Shown: piece by piece, positions 8,226-14,759 of the stretch
Layout: every line of letters begins with the position of its first letter
How positions within the stretch are numbered: position 1 is the stretch's first letter
Assembly (NCBI GenBank): GCA_910589045.1
Contig: CAJUSH010000033.1
Coordinates: forward strand, 1-39,059
Length of the DNA stretch: 39,059 nt
Direction of reading: 5' to 3'
Origin: an uncultured Eubacterium sp.
GTDB lineage: Bacteria > Bacillota_A > Clostridia > Lachnospirales > Lachnospiraceae
Program-made: the position numbers and the translations under genes
The notes under the pieces: generated by a model
What the model was told of the DNA's origin: nothing
Database searches by the model: none
What the model saw: only the letters and a program-made list of their open reading frames with translations

Positions 8226-8423
8226 ATGACATTTAACGACATTTTTAAATCCGGCTTTCTGGAAAATGTAACTGCCGTAAGCCTTATTGATATGGCACTG
8301 GCGCTTGTTCTGGCTTTTGGGCTTGGAATGTTTATTTTTCTGGTTTACCGAGAACGGTGGCGCGTGCATTGTGAGCGGAACGGTCATTGCCTGCGGCGGA
8401 AGCATGATGGCGGAGGGTTTTGA
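8226..8423 (+). pseudogene. N-terminal fragment of a DUF4956 membrane protein
   Basis: The first about 41 codons match the start of DUF4956 proteins, the usual membrane partner encoded beside VTC polyphosphate polymerases: MTFNDIFKSGFLENVT followed by a transmembrane helix ending in GMFIFLVY. After about 8348 the reading changes to an Arg-rich stretch and stops at 8423, so the remaining roughly 170 residues with the other membrane helices are missing. The bases from about 8349 onward belong, in another frame, to a different gene. A good ribosome binding site (AAAGGAG) precedes ATG 8226. The fragment is expected to be non-functional. Confidence 0.75.
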
Positions 8424-9120
8424 CGAAGCTTCCGGGCAGGGATTTTTGATGTACCGGACGTCTGCCGCGGAAAACACGACGATTTGCCTGGCAGATTCGG
8501 AGGGCAGGGAGCTTCTCCATGAAGAAATTCCATACGGCTTTTCTTCGGCTGTGCTCAGCACACCGCAGCTGAAGGTGGGAGACGTATGTACGGTCACGGT
8601 AGGAGATGCACAGGAAGAGGTGACGATTGATAATTCGTCGGATTCCGGCGCTGGCTCTTTGGACATGCAAAAAAGCGGCGGGATGCGGGGCGGCGGAGAC
8701 CGCACTTCCCGGGCGCAGAACCAGGGTGCGGACGGAACAAAGGGTGCAGCGGAATCGAAGACGACAGAAGAAGTAAACGCATCGAACGGAAAGGAGGCAG
8801 CGGATGGAACAAAAGGAACGGGCGGCATGGAACTGCCGGATGGAGCGGAAGCGGCAGGAGGCCAAAAACCGCCGGATGGAATGGAAGCGCCGGACGGGAT
8901 GGAACCGCCGGACGGGATGGAGCCGCCGGACGGAATGGAGCCTGCGGACAAAATGGAGCGATCCGGCCAAAGCGACTTCCGGGGGCAGCAGCGGGGAGAA
9001 ATGTCTTCCGGGGAATCCGTATCCGCTTCCGAAATTCCAGATGATGCTCTGGCTCTTGTCGGCATTTCAGTACTGGCTTTACTGGCTGGACTCGGGATTG
9101 CAATGATGATCAGGCACTGA
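8349..9120 (+). pseudogene. C-terminal fragment of a carbohydrate-binding (DUF4353-like) surface protein
   Basis: From about 8349 a second frame runs to 9120. It begins mid-domain with NGGACIVSGTVIACGGS, then LLHEEIPYGFSSAVLSTP and VCTVTVGDAQEEVTI, the typical end of DUF4353/carbohydrate-binding surface proteins found near VTC-DUF4956 genes. A Gly/Glu-rich linker follows, then a Pro-Asp-Gly-Met-Glu repeat (8872-8943) and a C-terminal transmembrane anchor (about ALALVGISVLALLAGLG). There is no signal peptide and no proper start; the frame opens only within the DUF4956 fragment. This is best explained as the tail of a large extracellular protein left by a deletion. Confidence 0.7.
8872..8943 (+). 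repeat. four 18-bp tandem repeats encoding PDGMEP-type units
   Basis: Units begin at 8872, 8890, 8908 and 8926 and differ by single bases. They encode PDGMEA, PDGMEP, PDGMEP and PDGMEP. A fifth, diverged unit (ADKME) follows. They lie in the linker before the membrane anchor of the surface-protein remnant. Confidence 0.85.
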
Positions 9121-9147
9121 AGCGGCGCAGTGCAATAAATTTATTTT

Positions 9148-9173
9148 ATCGGAAATCCGGCAGAATTTCCGAT
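9148..9173. other. 9-bp perfect inverted repeat
   Basis: ATCGGAAAT (9148-9156) pairs with ATTTCCGAT (9165-9173). It lies just before the stronger hairpin at 9183-9214 and may add to transcription stop after the surface-protein remnant. No T-run follows. Confidence 0.5.
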
Positions 9174-9179
9174 CTGACA

Positions 9180-9287
9180 TGAAAAGAGAGACCGACGTAT
9201 GCCGGTCTCTCTTTAGGGGAGGATAAAGTATTTTGTATCTTTCGTCGCAGTCTACCGAAGTGCTGGGGGTATCAGGTACTTCGGTAT
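9180..9287 (-). ncRNA. candidate small RNA on the minus strand
   Basis: Reading right to left there is a promoter-like pair, TTGTAT (9323-9318) and TATACT (9299-9294), with an 18-bp spacer. At the predicted start comes a hairpin (9285-9276 with 9263-9254, 10 bp with one mismatch), then an unpaired stretch containing ATCCTCCCC, then the 12-bp terminator hairpin at 9214-9183. The whole would be about 105 nt. The C-rich single-stranded segment resembles those Gram-positive small RNAs use to pair with Shine-Dalgarno sites. No coding sequence with a ribosome binding site is seen on this strand. This is a prediction from structure only. Confidence 0.35.
9183..9214. terminator. 12-bp hairpin, probable bidirectional terminator
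   Basis: AAAGAGAGACCG (9183-9194) pairs perfectly with CGGTCTCTCTTT (9203-9214), with an 8-base loop. Both strands carry a T-rich 3' arm; the minus-strand reading ends in CTCTCTTTTC, slightly better than the plus strand. It can end the surface locus (plus) and the candidate small RNA (minus). Confidence 0.75.
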
Positions 9288-9331
9288 AATCGTAGTATAC
9301 CCACATTCTTTTCACTTATACAAAAAAAGTT

Positions 9332-9360
9332 TTGAAAAATGCGTATATATGAGTTATACT
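9332..9360 (+). promoter_or_regulatory. sigma-A promoter of the SEC-C gene
   Basis: TTGAAA (9332-9337) and TATACT (9355-9360) are separated by 17 bp. Transcription would start near 9367, giving a leader of about 73 nt before ATG 9440. The promoter diverges from the minus-strand promoter at 9294-9323. Confidence 0.8.
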
Positions 9361-9439
9361 ATGTAGGCACGAACAATTTGTGACTGCTGCGGGCTTCTTA
9401 CGGGCAGTTGCACGATATTTAAAAAAGGACGGATGAATT

Positions 9440-9949
9440 ATGGCATTATTACAGGAGTGGCAGAAAATTGCCTATAATGAAAAGACAGACAAGGGAAAGC
9501 TCCAGAAATTCTGGAACGATTATTTCTTATTAGAAAAGGGGATTTACGAGCAGCTTTTATCAAGTCCCACCGAGAAGGTAGAGGGAACGGTGAAGGAGCT
9601 GGCCGAGCGCTACGGGATCAGCATCATGGAGATGACCGGATTTCTGGACGGCATCAATGAGTCGCTGGTGGAGGCGAATCCCATCGAGACGATGGAGGAG
9701 GACACCCACGTCAACCTGATCTACGATAAGGAAAAGCTCTACAAAAACATGGTAGACGCAAAGGCTGACTGGCTCTACGAGCTGCCGCAGTGGGATGCGA
9801 TTTTTGACGGGGAGACGAAAAAGGCGCTGTACCTGGAGCAGAAGAAGTCCGGCACCGTTCGCCGTGAGGGAAAGAAGATCGGGCGCAATGACCCCTGTCC
9901 CTGTGGCAGCGGAAAGAAGTACAAGCAGTGCTGCGGAAAAAATGCTTAA
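9440..9949 (+). CDS. SEC-C motif protein
   Basis: A 169-residue soluble protein. The C-terminus carries a complete SEC-C zinc-binding motif, GRNDPCPCGSGKKYKQCCGK, with the CxC...CC ligands at about residues 152-166. This motif is best known from the SecA tail, where it binds SecB and ribosomes, but here it is joined to an all-helical N-terminal domain of about 145 residues rather than to a translocase. Many Clostridia carry such stand-alone SEC-C proteins; their role is not established. Start ATG 9440 has AAAAAAGGAC upstream. It has its own promoter, and the T-box unit of thrS follows. Confidence 0.88.
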   Translation: MALLQEWQKIAYNEKTDKGKLQKFWNDYFLLEKGIYEQLLSSPTEKVEGTVKELAERYGISIMEMTGFLDGINESLVEANPIETMEEDTHVNLIYDKEKLYKNMVDAKADWLYELPQWDAIFDGETKKALYLEQKKSGTVRREGKKIGRNDPCPCGSGKKYKQCCGKNA

Positions 9950-9970
9950 GGAACAGGCATAAGTTTGTAC

Positions 9971-9999
9971 TTGACAATGCTTTGGCAAATGCATAGAAT
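9971..9999 (+). promoter_or_regulatory. sigma-A promoter of the thrS T-box unit
   Basis: Perfect -35 TTGACA (9971-9976), 17-bp spacer and -10 TAGAAT (9994-9999). The predicted start is near 10006, at the beginning of the T-box leader. Confidence 0.85.
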
Positions 10000-10005
10000 A
10001 AAAGG

Positions 10006-10212
10006 AAATCAAAGCGGCATGTAGATCGGGCTGCTTCAAAACTTCATGACACCAACACGACGACGAGACTAACCAACTCTGAGTGCCCCTAATCCGGGCC
10101 GGTGATACCGTTATCATCAAAAAAGTGGCCGCGGCATGTGCCCGGCAACTGGGGTGGAACCGCGAGCAATCGTCCCCGGCGTCAGAGTCAATCTGGCACC
10201 GGGGATTTTTTT
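10006..10212 (+). promoter_or_regulatory. T-box riboswitch leader (threonyl-tRNA responsive)
   Basis: The conserved T-box sequence TGGGGTGGAACCGCG is at 10150-10164. Downstream is a terminator: TCCCCGG (10173-10179) pairs with CCGGGGA (10199-10205), with the intervening CAGA...TCTG also pairing, followed by TTTTTTT. The same TCCCC can instead pair with the CTGGGG of the T-box, which gives the antiterminator. Uncharged tRNA-Thr binding would favour read-through into the small membrane gene and thrS. A Thr specifier is plausible in ACACCAACACG (about 10049-10060), most likely the ACC followed by A, but I did not fold Stem I. Confidence 0.9.
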
Positions 10213-10260
10213 AATTTTAATTTAAGAAGGTACATTTGTGAAAAAGGAAGGAGAAAAATT

Positions 10261-10488
10261 ATGATCAAAAAAATGAGAAGCTTCTGGGCTTCCCTGGAGG
10301 GAACCGCCGTGATTTCCAAACGTGAGCTGTTTTTGGAGATTGTCGTATGCTTTCTGGCAGGCATACTGCTTGGGATGATTTTTACGCCGAAAAAGACGAG
10401 CATTATCGGCAGCAATAATTCCGGGAACGGCTGCCACAACGGCAGCAATAGCGGCAACGAGGATGCAGAGGACGAAGAAGAGGTATAA
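10261..10488 (+). CDS. small single-pass membrane protein of unknown function
   Basis: A 75-residue protein between the T-box terminator and thrS. The first 22 residues are basic. One transmembrane helix follows (about 24-42, LFLEIVVCFLAGILLGMIF), then a polar Ser/Asn/Gly-rich tail ending in an acidic run (EDAEDEEEV). ATG 10261 has GGAAGGAG at 10246-10253, so it is likely translated. It would be controlled by the same T-box as thrS, which is unusual company for a membrane protein. No family is recognised, and a role in threonine supply is speculation. Confidence 0.7.
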   Translation: MIKKMRSFWASLEGTAVISKRELFLEIVVCFLAGILLGMIFTPKKTSIIGSNNSGNGCHNGSNSGNEDAEDEEEV

Positions 10489-10502
10489 AAAGGAGAGAAA
10501 AG

Positions 10503-12464
10503 ATGAAGATTACATTAAAGGACGGATCAGTCAGGGAGTATGACAGCGCGGTGCGCGTCATTGACATTGCAAAGGATATCAGCGAGGGACTGGCGCGGGT
10601 GGCCTGCGCGGGTGAGGTAAACGGCGAGATTGTGGATCTGCGTAGCGAGATCGACGGGGACTGCGAGCTGAGTATTGTCACACAAAATGACCCGGAGGGT
10701 CTGCGTGTCATTCGCCACACGGCCTCCCACGTGCTTGCCGAGGCGGTGAAACGGCTGTTTCCGGATGCAAAGGTGACCATTGGCCCCGCGATCGACGAGG
10801 GATTTTATTACGATTTTGAGGCACAGCCCTTTTCCAGGGAGGATCTGGACAAATTAGAGGCGGAGATGAAGAAAATCATCAAGGAGGGTCATGAGATCAC
10901 CCGCTTTACGCTGCCCCGGGAGGAGGCAATCCGTCTGATGGAGGAGAAAAACGAGCCTTTTAAGGTGGAGCTGATCCGGGATCTGCCGGAGGATGCGCAG
11001 ATCAGTTTTTACGATCAGGGAGGATTTGTGGACCTGTGTGCAGGCCCGCATCTCATGAGCACAAAGGGCATCAAGGCATACAAGCTCATTTCCTCCTCCA
11101 TGGCATACTGGCGCGGAGACTCCGACAAGGCACAGCTGCAGCGCATATACGGGACCGCCTTTACAAAAAAGGAGGAGCTGGCGGCCCATCTGGAGCATTT
11201 GGAGGATATCAAAAAGCGCGACCACAACAAGCTGGGGCGGGAGCTGGAGCTGTTCACCACGGTTGACGTTATCGGTCAGGGACTGCCCCTGCTGCTTCCG
11301 AAGGGCGCGCGCATGATCCAGAAGATGCAGCGCTGGATTGAGGATCTAGAGGATCGCGAGTGGGGCTATGTGCGCACGAAGACGCCCCTCATGGCAAAAT
11401 CCGATCTGTATAAGATTTCCGGGCACTGGGATCACTATACCGACGGCATGTTTGTCCTCGGGGACGAGGAGAAGGAGGGGGAGGTGCTGGCACTTCGTCC
11501 CATGACCTGTCCCTTCCAGTATTACTGCTATAAAAACACCCAGCATTCCTACCGGGATCTGCCGATCCGCTACGGCGAGACGTCAACCCTGTTCCGCAAC
11601 GAGGATTCCGGCGAGATGCACGGCCTGACCCGTGTGCGCCAGTTTACCATCTCCGAGGGACATCTGATCGTGCGCCCGGATCAGATGGTGGAGGAGTTCA
11701 AGGACTGTATCGCACACGCGCAGTACTGCCTCAAGGTGCTCGGCGTGGAGGAGGATGTGACCTACCATCTGTCCGCGTGGGACCCGGACAACCGTGAGAA
11801 ATATATTGGCGAGCCTCAGGTCTGGGAGGAGACCCAGCAGCACATGCGTGACATGATGAAGGAGCTGGAAATCCCTTACACGGAGGATGTCGGCGAGGCA
11901 GCCTTCTACGGCCCGAAGATCGATATCAACGCCAAAAATGTTTACGGCAAGGAAGACACGATGATCACGATCCAGTGGGATGCGCTGCTTGCCGAGCAGT
12001 TTGACATGTATTATATCGATGAAAACGGCGATAAGGTACGTCCTTATATTATCCACCGGACATCCATGGGCTGCTATGAGCGCACGCTGGCATGGCTCAT
12101 TGAGAAGTATGCGGGCAAGTTCCCCACCTGGCTGTGTGCGGAGCAGGTGCGCGTGCTGCCGATTTCCGATAAATATCTGGATTATGCGCAGCAGGTGCGC
12201 GGCGAGCTGATGAAAAACGGTGTGGACGCCACAGTTGACGGGCGCTCCGAGAAGATTGGCTATAAGATCCGCGAGGCGCGCATGGACAGACTGCCTTATA
12301 TGCTCGTTGTGGGCGCTCAGGAGGAGACGGACGGCACCGTTTCTGTCAGAAGCCGCTTTGCCGGAGACGAGGGCGTAAAGCCTCTTTCAGATTTTATCAG
12401 CCAGATCTGTGAGGAGATCCGCACAAAGGAAATCCGGAAGGAAGCTGCTTCGGAGGAAAAATAG
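10503..12464 (+). CDS. thrS: threonine-tRNA ligase
   Basis: Charges tRNA-Thr with threonine. Full length (653 aa). Domains in order: N-terminal TGS (about 1-62), editing/additional domain with HTASH (72-76), class II catalytic core, and C-terminal anticodon-binding domain (about 550-640). Zinc and active-site ligands are present: Cys336 in RPMTCPF, His387 in TISEGH and His518 in IIHRTSMG. Motif 2 (GLTRVRQF) and motif 3 (MGCYERTLAW) are clear. Start ATG 10503 follows AAAAGGAGAG. It lies downstream of the T-box leader and the small membrane gene in the same unit, so expression should rise on threonine starvation. Confidence 0.98.
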   Translation: MKITLKDGSVREYDSAVRVIDIAKDISEGLARVACAGEVNGEIVDLRSEIDGDCELSIVTQNDPEGLRVIRHTASHVLAEAVKRLFPDAKVTIGPAIDEGFYYDFEAQPFSREDLDKLEAEMKKIIKEGHEITRFTLPREEAIRLMEEKNEPFKVELIRDLPEDAQISFYDQGGFVDLCAGPHLMSTKGIKAYKLISSSMAYWRGDSDKAQLQRIYGTAFTKKEELAAHLEHLEDIKKRDHNKLGRELELFTTVDVIGQGLPLLLPKGARMIQKMQRWIEDLEDREWGYVRTKTPLMAKSDLYKISGHWDHYTDGMFVLGDEEKEGEVLALRPMTCPFQYYCYKNTQHSYRDLPIRYGETSTLFRNEDSGEMHGLTRVRQFTISEGHLIVRPDQMVEEFKDCIAHAQYCLKVLGVEEDVTYHLSAWDPDNREKYIGEPQVWEETQQHMRDMMKELEIPYTEDVGEAAFYGPKIDINAKNVYGKEDTMITIQWDALLAEQFDMYYIDENGDKVRPYIIHRTSMGCYERTLAWLIEKYAGKFPTWLCAEQVRVLPISDKYLDYAQQVRGELMKNGVDATVDGRSEKIGYKIREARMDRLPYMLVVGAQEETDGTVSVRSRFAGDEGVKPLSDFISQICEEIRTKEIRKEAASEEK

Positions 12465-12588
12465 GCGGACGGGAATCTTGTGTGATACATCGCAGCCAAC
12501 GAATAAGATTTTCTTTTTCGAACCATACTAGTGTAGTAACCACATCATATCAAATGTGTAAAACCTATGGAAAGGATCAGGGAAAATC

Positions 12589-12900
12589 ATGACGATATTG
12601 GATTGTAATGTTGCAAACTGCATGTATAATGCGGACAGGAAGTGTTCCAAGTACAACATTCTGGTGGACGGCAGCGAGGCATCCATGCCCCACGAGACGT
12701 GCTGCTCCAGCTTTCAGGAGCAGGGAAGCGCCAGAAATGCCGTCAGCCAGCCGAAAACGGAGCTGGATGTACAGTGCAAGGCAGTAAACTGTACCTTCAA
12801 TGACAACCGCCACTGTCATGCGGACCACATCGGTATCAACGGTGTGAACGCCTGTGTTGTGGCAGAAACCGAGTGCGCAAGCTTCCGCTGTAAGCAGTAG
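12589..12900 (+). CDS. DUF1540 protein, two cysteine-rich repeats
   Basis: 103 residues with two copies of a DUF1540 unit of about 40 residues. The first has CNVANCMYN, C, then ETCCSSF; the second has CKAVNCTFN, C, then ETECASF. The regularly spaced Cys residues suggest metal binding or disulphides, but the function of the family is not established. Such proteins are common in spore-forming Clostridia. ATG 12589 is preceded by a weak AGGGAAAA site. The 124 bases upstream show no convincing promoter. A hairpin at 12924-12954 follows the gene. Confidence 0.85.
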   Translation: MTILDCNVANCMYNADRKCSKYNILVDGSEASMPHETCCSSFQEQGSARNAVSQPKTELDVQCKAVNCTFNDNRHCHADHIGINGVNACVVAETECASFRCKQ

Positions 12901-12923
12901 GCGGACGCTGCGGCAGGCTTTTT

Positions 12924-12964
12924 CCACGCCTGTGCTCTTTGTGCGCAGGCGTGGAGACTTTTGA
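12924..12964 (+). terminator. hairpin after the DUF1540 gene, probable weak terminator
   Basis: CCACGCCTGTGC (12924-12935) pairs with GCGCAGGCGTGG (12943-12954) with one wobble and a 7-base loop. Only a short CTTTTG follows, so termination may be partial and lgt may receive read-through. It ends just before the lgt ribosome binding site. Confidence 0.6.
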
Positions 12965-12977
12965 AAAGGAATCATCT

Positions 12978-13943
12978 ATGGATATGAATATTAACTTCCC
13001 GCATCTGAACATTTATCTGGAGCATGTGGGAAAATCGATTAGCATCGGCGGCTTTACCATCGCATTTTACGGGCTGACGCTTGCCTTTGCGATGCTGGCA
13101 GGCCTGCTGGTCGCCATGCGGGAGGCAAAGCGCAGCGGGCAGAATCCCGATACCTATTTTGATCTGGCGATCATAGCGATCATCTGCTCACTGATCGGTG
13201 CGAGAATTTACTATGTAATTTTTGCGTGGGACCGCTACCGGAATAACCTGCTGAATATTTTTAATTTCCGGCAGGGAGGGCTTGCCATCTACGGCGGTGT
13301 GATCGCGGCGATCATCACGACCTACGTGTTCTGCAAAAAGAAAAAGCTCGTATTTCCCCTGGTGTGCGATACGGCGGGGCTTGGGCTTGTTGCAGGACAG
13401 ATCATCGGGCGCTGGGGTAACTTTTTTAACCGCGAGTGCTTCGGAGGGTACAGCGACGGGCTTCTCGCCATGCAGCTTCCGGTGAATGCGGTGCGGCAAA
13501 ACGAGATTACGGAGGAGATAGCGGCGCATATACTGGAGCTTGACGGTGTCTCATACATACAGGTACACCCGGCCTTCCTGTACGAGTCTCTGTGGAATCT
13601 GGCTTTGCTGCTCTTTCTGGTGTGGTATATCCGGCGCAAAAAATTTGACGGTGAGGTGTTTCTTTTGTATCTCGCGGGCTATGGCATCGGCCGTTTCTGG
13701 GTGGAGAGCCTGCGCACGGATCAGCTGCTCATGCCGGTGGTGGGTATTCCCATCTCCATGGTGGTGGGTGCGGTCATGGCTGCAGTGTCCCTTGTATGGA
13801 TTGCGGCGGTCCGTTTGAAGCGGGCAAAAGCAAGTGAGGCACCAAAATGTGGAGGAAACCTGCAGACAGATGGCATTCAGGAGAACGAGGGAGAAAACGG
13901 CGAAAAGGCGCCGGCTGGAGCGGGAACGCAAAAAACTGAATAA
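12978..13943 (+). CDS. lgt: prolipoprotein diacylglyceryl transferase
   Basis: Transfers diacylglycerol from phosphatidylglycerol to the lipobox Cys of prolipoproteins, in the membrane. The Lgt signature GRWGNFFNRECFGG begins at residue 144. GGLAIYGGVIAA and HPAFLYESLWN are also typical, as are about seven hydrophobic segments. Start ATG 12978 has AAAGGA upstream and gives 321 aa. The last 40 or so residues are a polar, Gly/Glu-rich extension beyond the usual end of the enzyme. That stretch overlaps, in another frame, the beginning of a Spo0E-like gene, so the extension may be shaped by the overlap. Confidence 0.95.
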   Translation: MDMNINFPHLNIYLEHVGKSISIGGFTIAFYGLTLAFAMLAGLLVAMREAKRSGQNPDTYFDLAIIAIICSLIGARIYYVIFAWDRYRNNLLNIFNFRQGGLAIYGGVIAAIITTYVFCKKKKLVFPLVCDTAGLGLVAGQIIGRWGNFFNRECFGGYSDGLLAMQLPVNAVRQNEITEEIAAHILELDGVSYIQVHPAFLYESLWNLALLLFLVWYIRRKKFDGEVFLLYLAGYGIGRFWVESLRTDQLLMPVVGIPISMVVGAVMAAVSLVWIAAVRLKRAKASEAPKCGGNLQTDGIQENEGENGEKAPAGAGTQKTE

Positions 13944-14034
13944 GAGCCTTGTAAGCGGCAGACCGCCGGAGGAGACCCTTGCGATCAGCCGGCGGCTTGA
14001 CCGGCTGATCGAGACGTATATAGAAAGTCCATAA
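13870..14034 (+). CDS. Spo0E-like aspartyl-phosphate phosphatase
   Basis: A small basic and helical protein (54 aa from ATG 13870; a GTG at 13834 would add 12). It shows the Spo0E pattern: KKLNKSL early, then SRRLDRLIETY (Ser40 to Tyr50), matching the family's SQELDxLIxxY core with Arg-Arg in place of Gln-Glu. Spo0E-type proteins remove phosphate from Spo0A-P and so restrain sporulation. The gene overlaps the last 74 bases of lgt in a different frame. GGAGG near 13851 is rather far from ATG 13870, so the start is uncertain. A terminator overlaps its stop codon. Confidence 0.7.
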   Translation: MAFRRTREKTAKRRRLERERKKLNKSLVSGRPPEETLAISRRLDRLIETYIESP

Positions 14035-14054
14035 AATTTGGGCTTTCTTTTTTT
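14023..14054 (+). terminator. rho-independent terminator after lgt/Spo0E-like gene
   Basis: GAAAGTCC (14023-14030) pairs with GGGCTTTC (14040-14047), followed by seven T residues. The left arm covers the last sense codons of the Spo0E-like gene, and the stop codon TAA is in the loop. Confidence 0.85.
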
Positions 14055-14121
14055 GTGGGGGAAAACCCGCTGTTTTTCAGGGTTTTCGGGAAATGGGAGG
14101 CGGAAAAAACATACGTTCCAA

Positions 14122-14150
14122 TTGCTTTTTGGGGTGAATGGGGGTATAGT
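14122..14150 (+). promoter_or_regulatory. sigma-A promoter of the mraZ/dcw operon
   Basis: TTGCTT (14122-14127) and TATAGT (14145-14150) with a 17-bp spacer. The start would be near 14157, directly before the MraZ-type repeats. It is the only good promoter in the 264 bases between the upstream terminator and mraZ. Confidence 0.75.
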
Positions 14151-14160
14151 AAGGAGCATA

Positions 14161-14197
14161 AGTGGAGGAAAGTGGTATCAAAGTGGTAAAAAGTGGT
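14161..14197 (+). promoter_or_regulatory. MraZ operator: four AGTGG repeats
   Basis: AGTGG occurs at 14161, 14171, 14182 and 14192, spaced 10, 11 and 10 bp, so all face the same side of the helix. Three copies extend to AAAGTGGT (14169-14176, 14180-14187, 14190-14197). MraZ proteins bind arrays of short direct repeats containing GTGG or AAAGTG upstream of their own gene and repress the dcw operon. Here the array begins a few bases after the predicted transcription start, a position suited to repression. Confidence 0.8.
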
Positions 14198-14298
14198 GGA
14201 TAAGTTGATAACATTGTTGATAAGTGCAGCCCTTGTGAATGGCGCATCTGAACGGTTGAAGACTTATTTCATCACAGCGGCACGGATGAGGGTATGAT

Positions 14299-14727
14299 AT
14301 GTTTACCGGTGAATACAACCACAGCATAGACGCAAAAGGCAGAGTGATCGTCCCTTCCAAGCTCCGTGAGCAGCTGGGCGAGGAATTCGTGGTGACCAAG
14401 GGTCTCGACGGGTGTCTTTTCGCATACCCAAAATCCGAATGGGAGGGCATCGAGGAAAAATTCCGCGGGCTGCCCTCAAACGGTGAGACACGCCGCTTTA
14501 TGCGTTTTTTCTTTGCCGGGGCCACGACCTGTGAGGTGGACAAGCAGGGAAGAATCCTCATTCCTCCGAATCTGCGGGAGCACGCAGATCTGCAGAAGGA
14601 TATCGTCTCGGCGGGTGTTCTGAACCGCGTGGAGATCTGGAACAAGGATCGCTGGCTGGAGAGCAGTAATTTTGACGATATGGATGATGTGGCCGAGCAC
14701 ATGGCGGAGCTTGGATTTAGTTTTTAA
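14299..14727 (+). CDS. mraZ: transcriptional regulator MraZ
   Basis: 142 residues with two SpoVT/AbrB-like beta-barrel halves, each holding the DxxxR motif: DAKGR (about 11-15) and DKQGR. It begins MFTGEYNHSID, as usual. MraZ forms a ring that binds direct repeats in front of its own gene and controls the dcw operon; such repeats are present at 14161-14197. ATG 14299 has GAGGG a few bases upstream. It is the first gene of a cell wall and division operon and is followed by rsmH after 32 bases. Confidence 0.97.
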   Translation: MFTGEYNHSIDAKGRVIVPSKLREQLGEEFVVTKGLDGCLFAYPKSEWEGIEEKFRGLPSNGETRRFMRFFFAGATTCEVDKQGRILIPPNLREHADLQKDIVSAGVLNRVEIWNKDRWLESSNFDDMDDVAEHMAELGFSF

Positions 14728-14759
14728 GACCATGGAGCAGGGCCGGGCAGGGAGATGAC

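Noticed and set aside
9079..9315. 78-codon minus-strand frame over the candidate small RNA
   Set aside because: No ribosome binding site precedes its GTG, which lies upstream of the predicted transcription start, and the frame runs on through a terminator hairpin.
12465..12588. AATCTT/AAGATT followed by TTCTTTTT as the thrS terminator
   Set aside because: The stem is only 6 bp with a loop of about 25 bases; too weak to call. No clear promoter was seen in this gap either.
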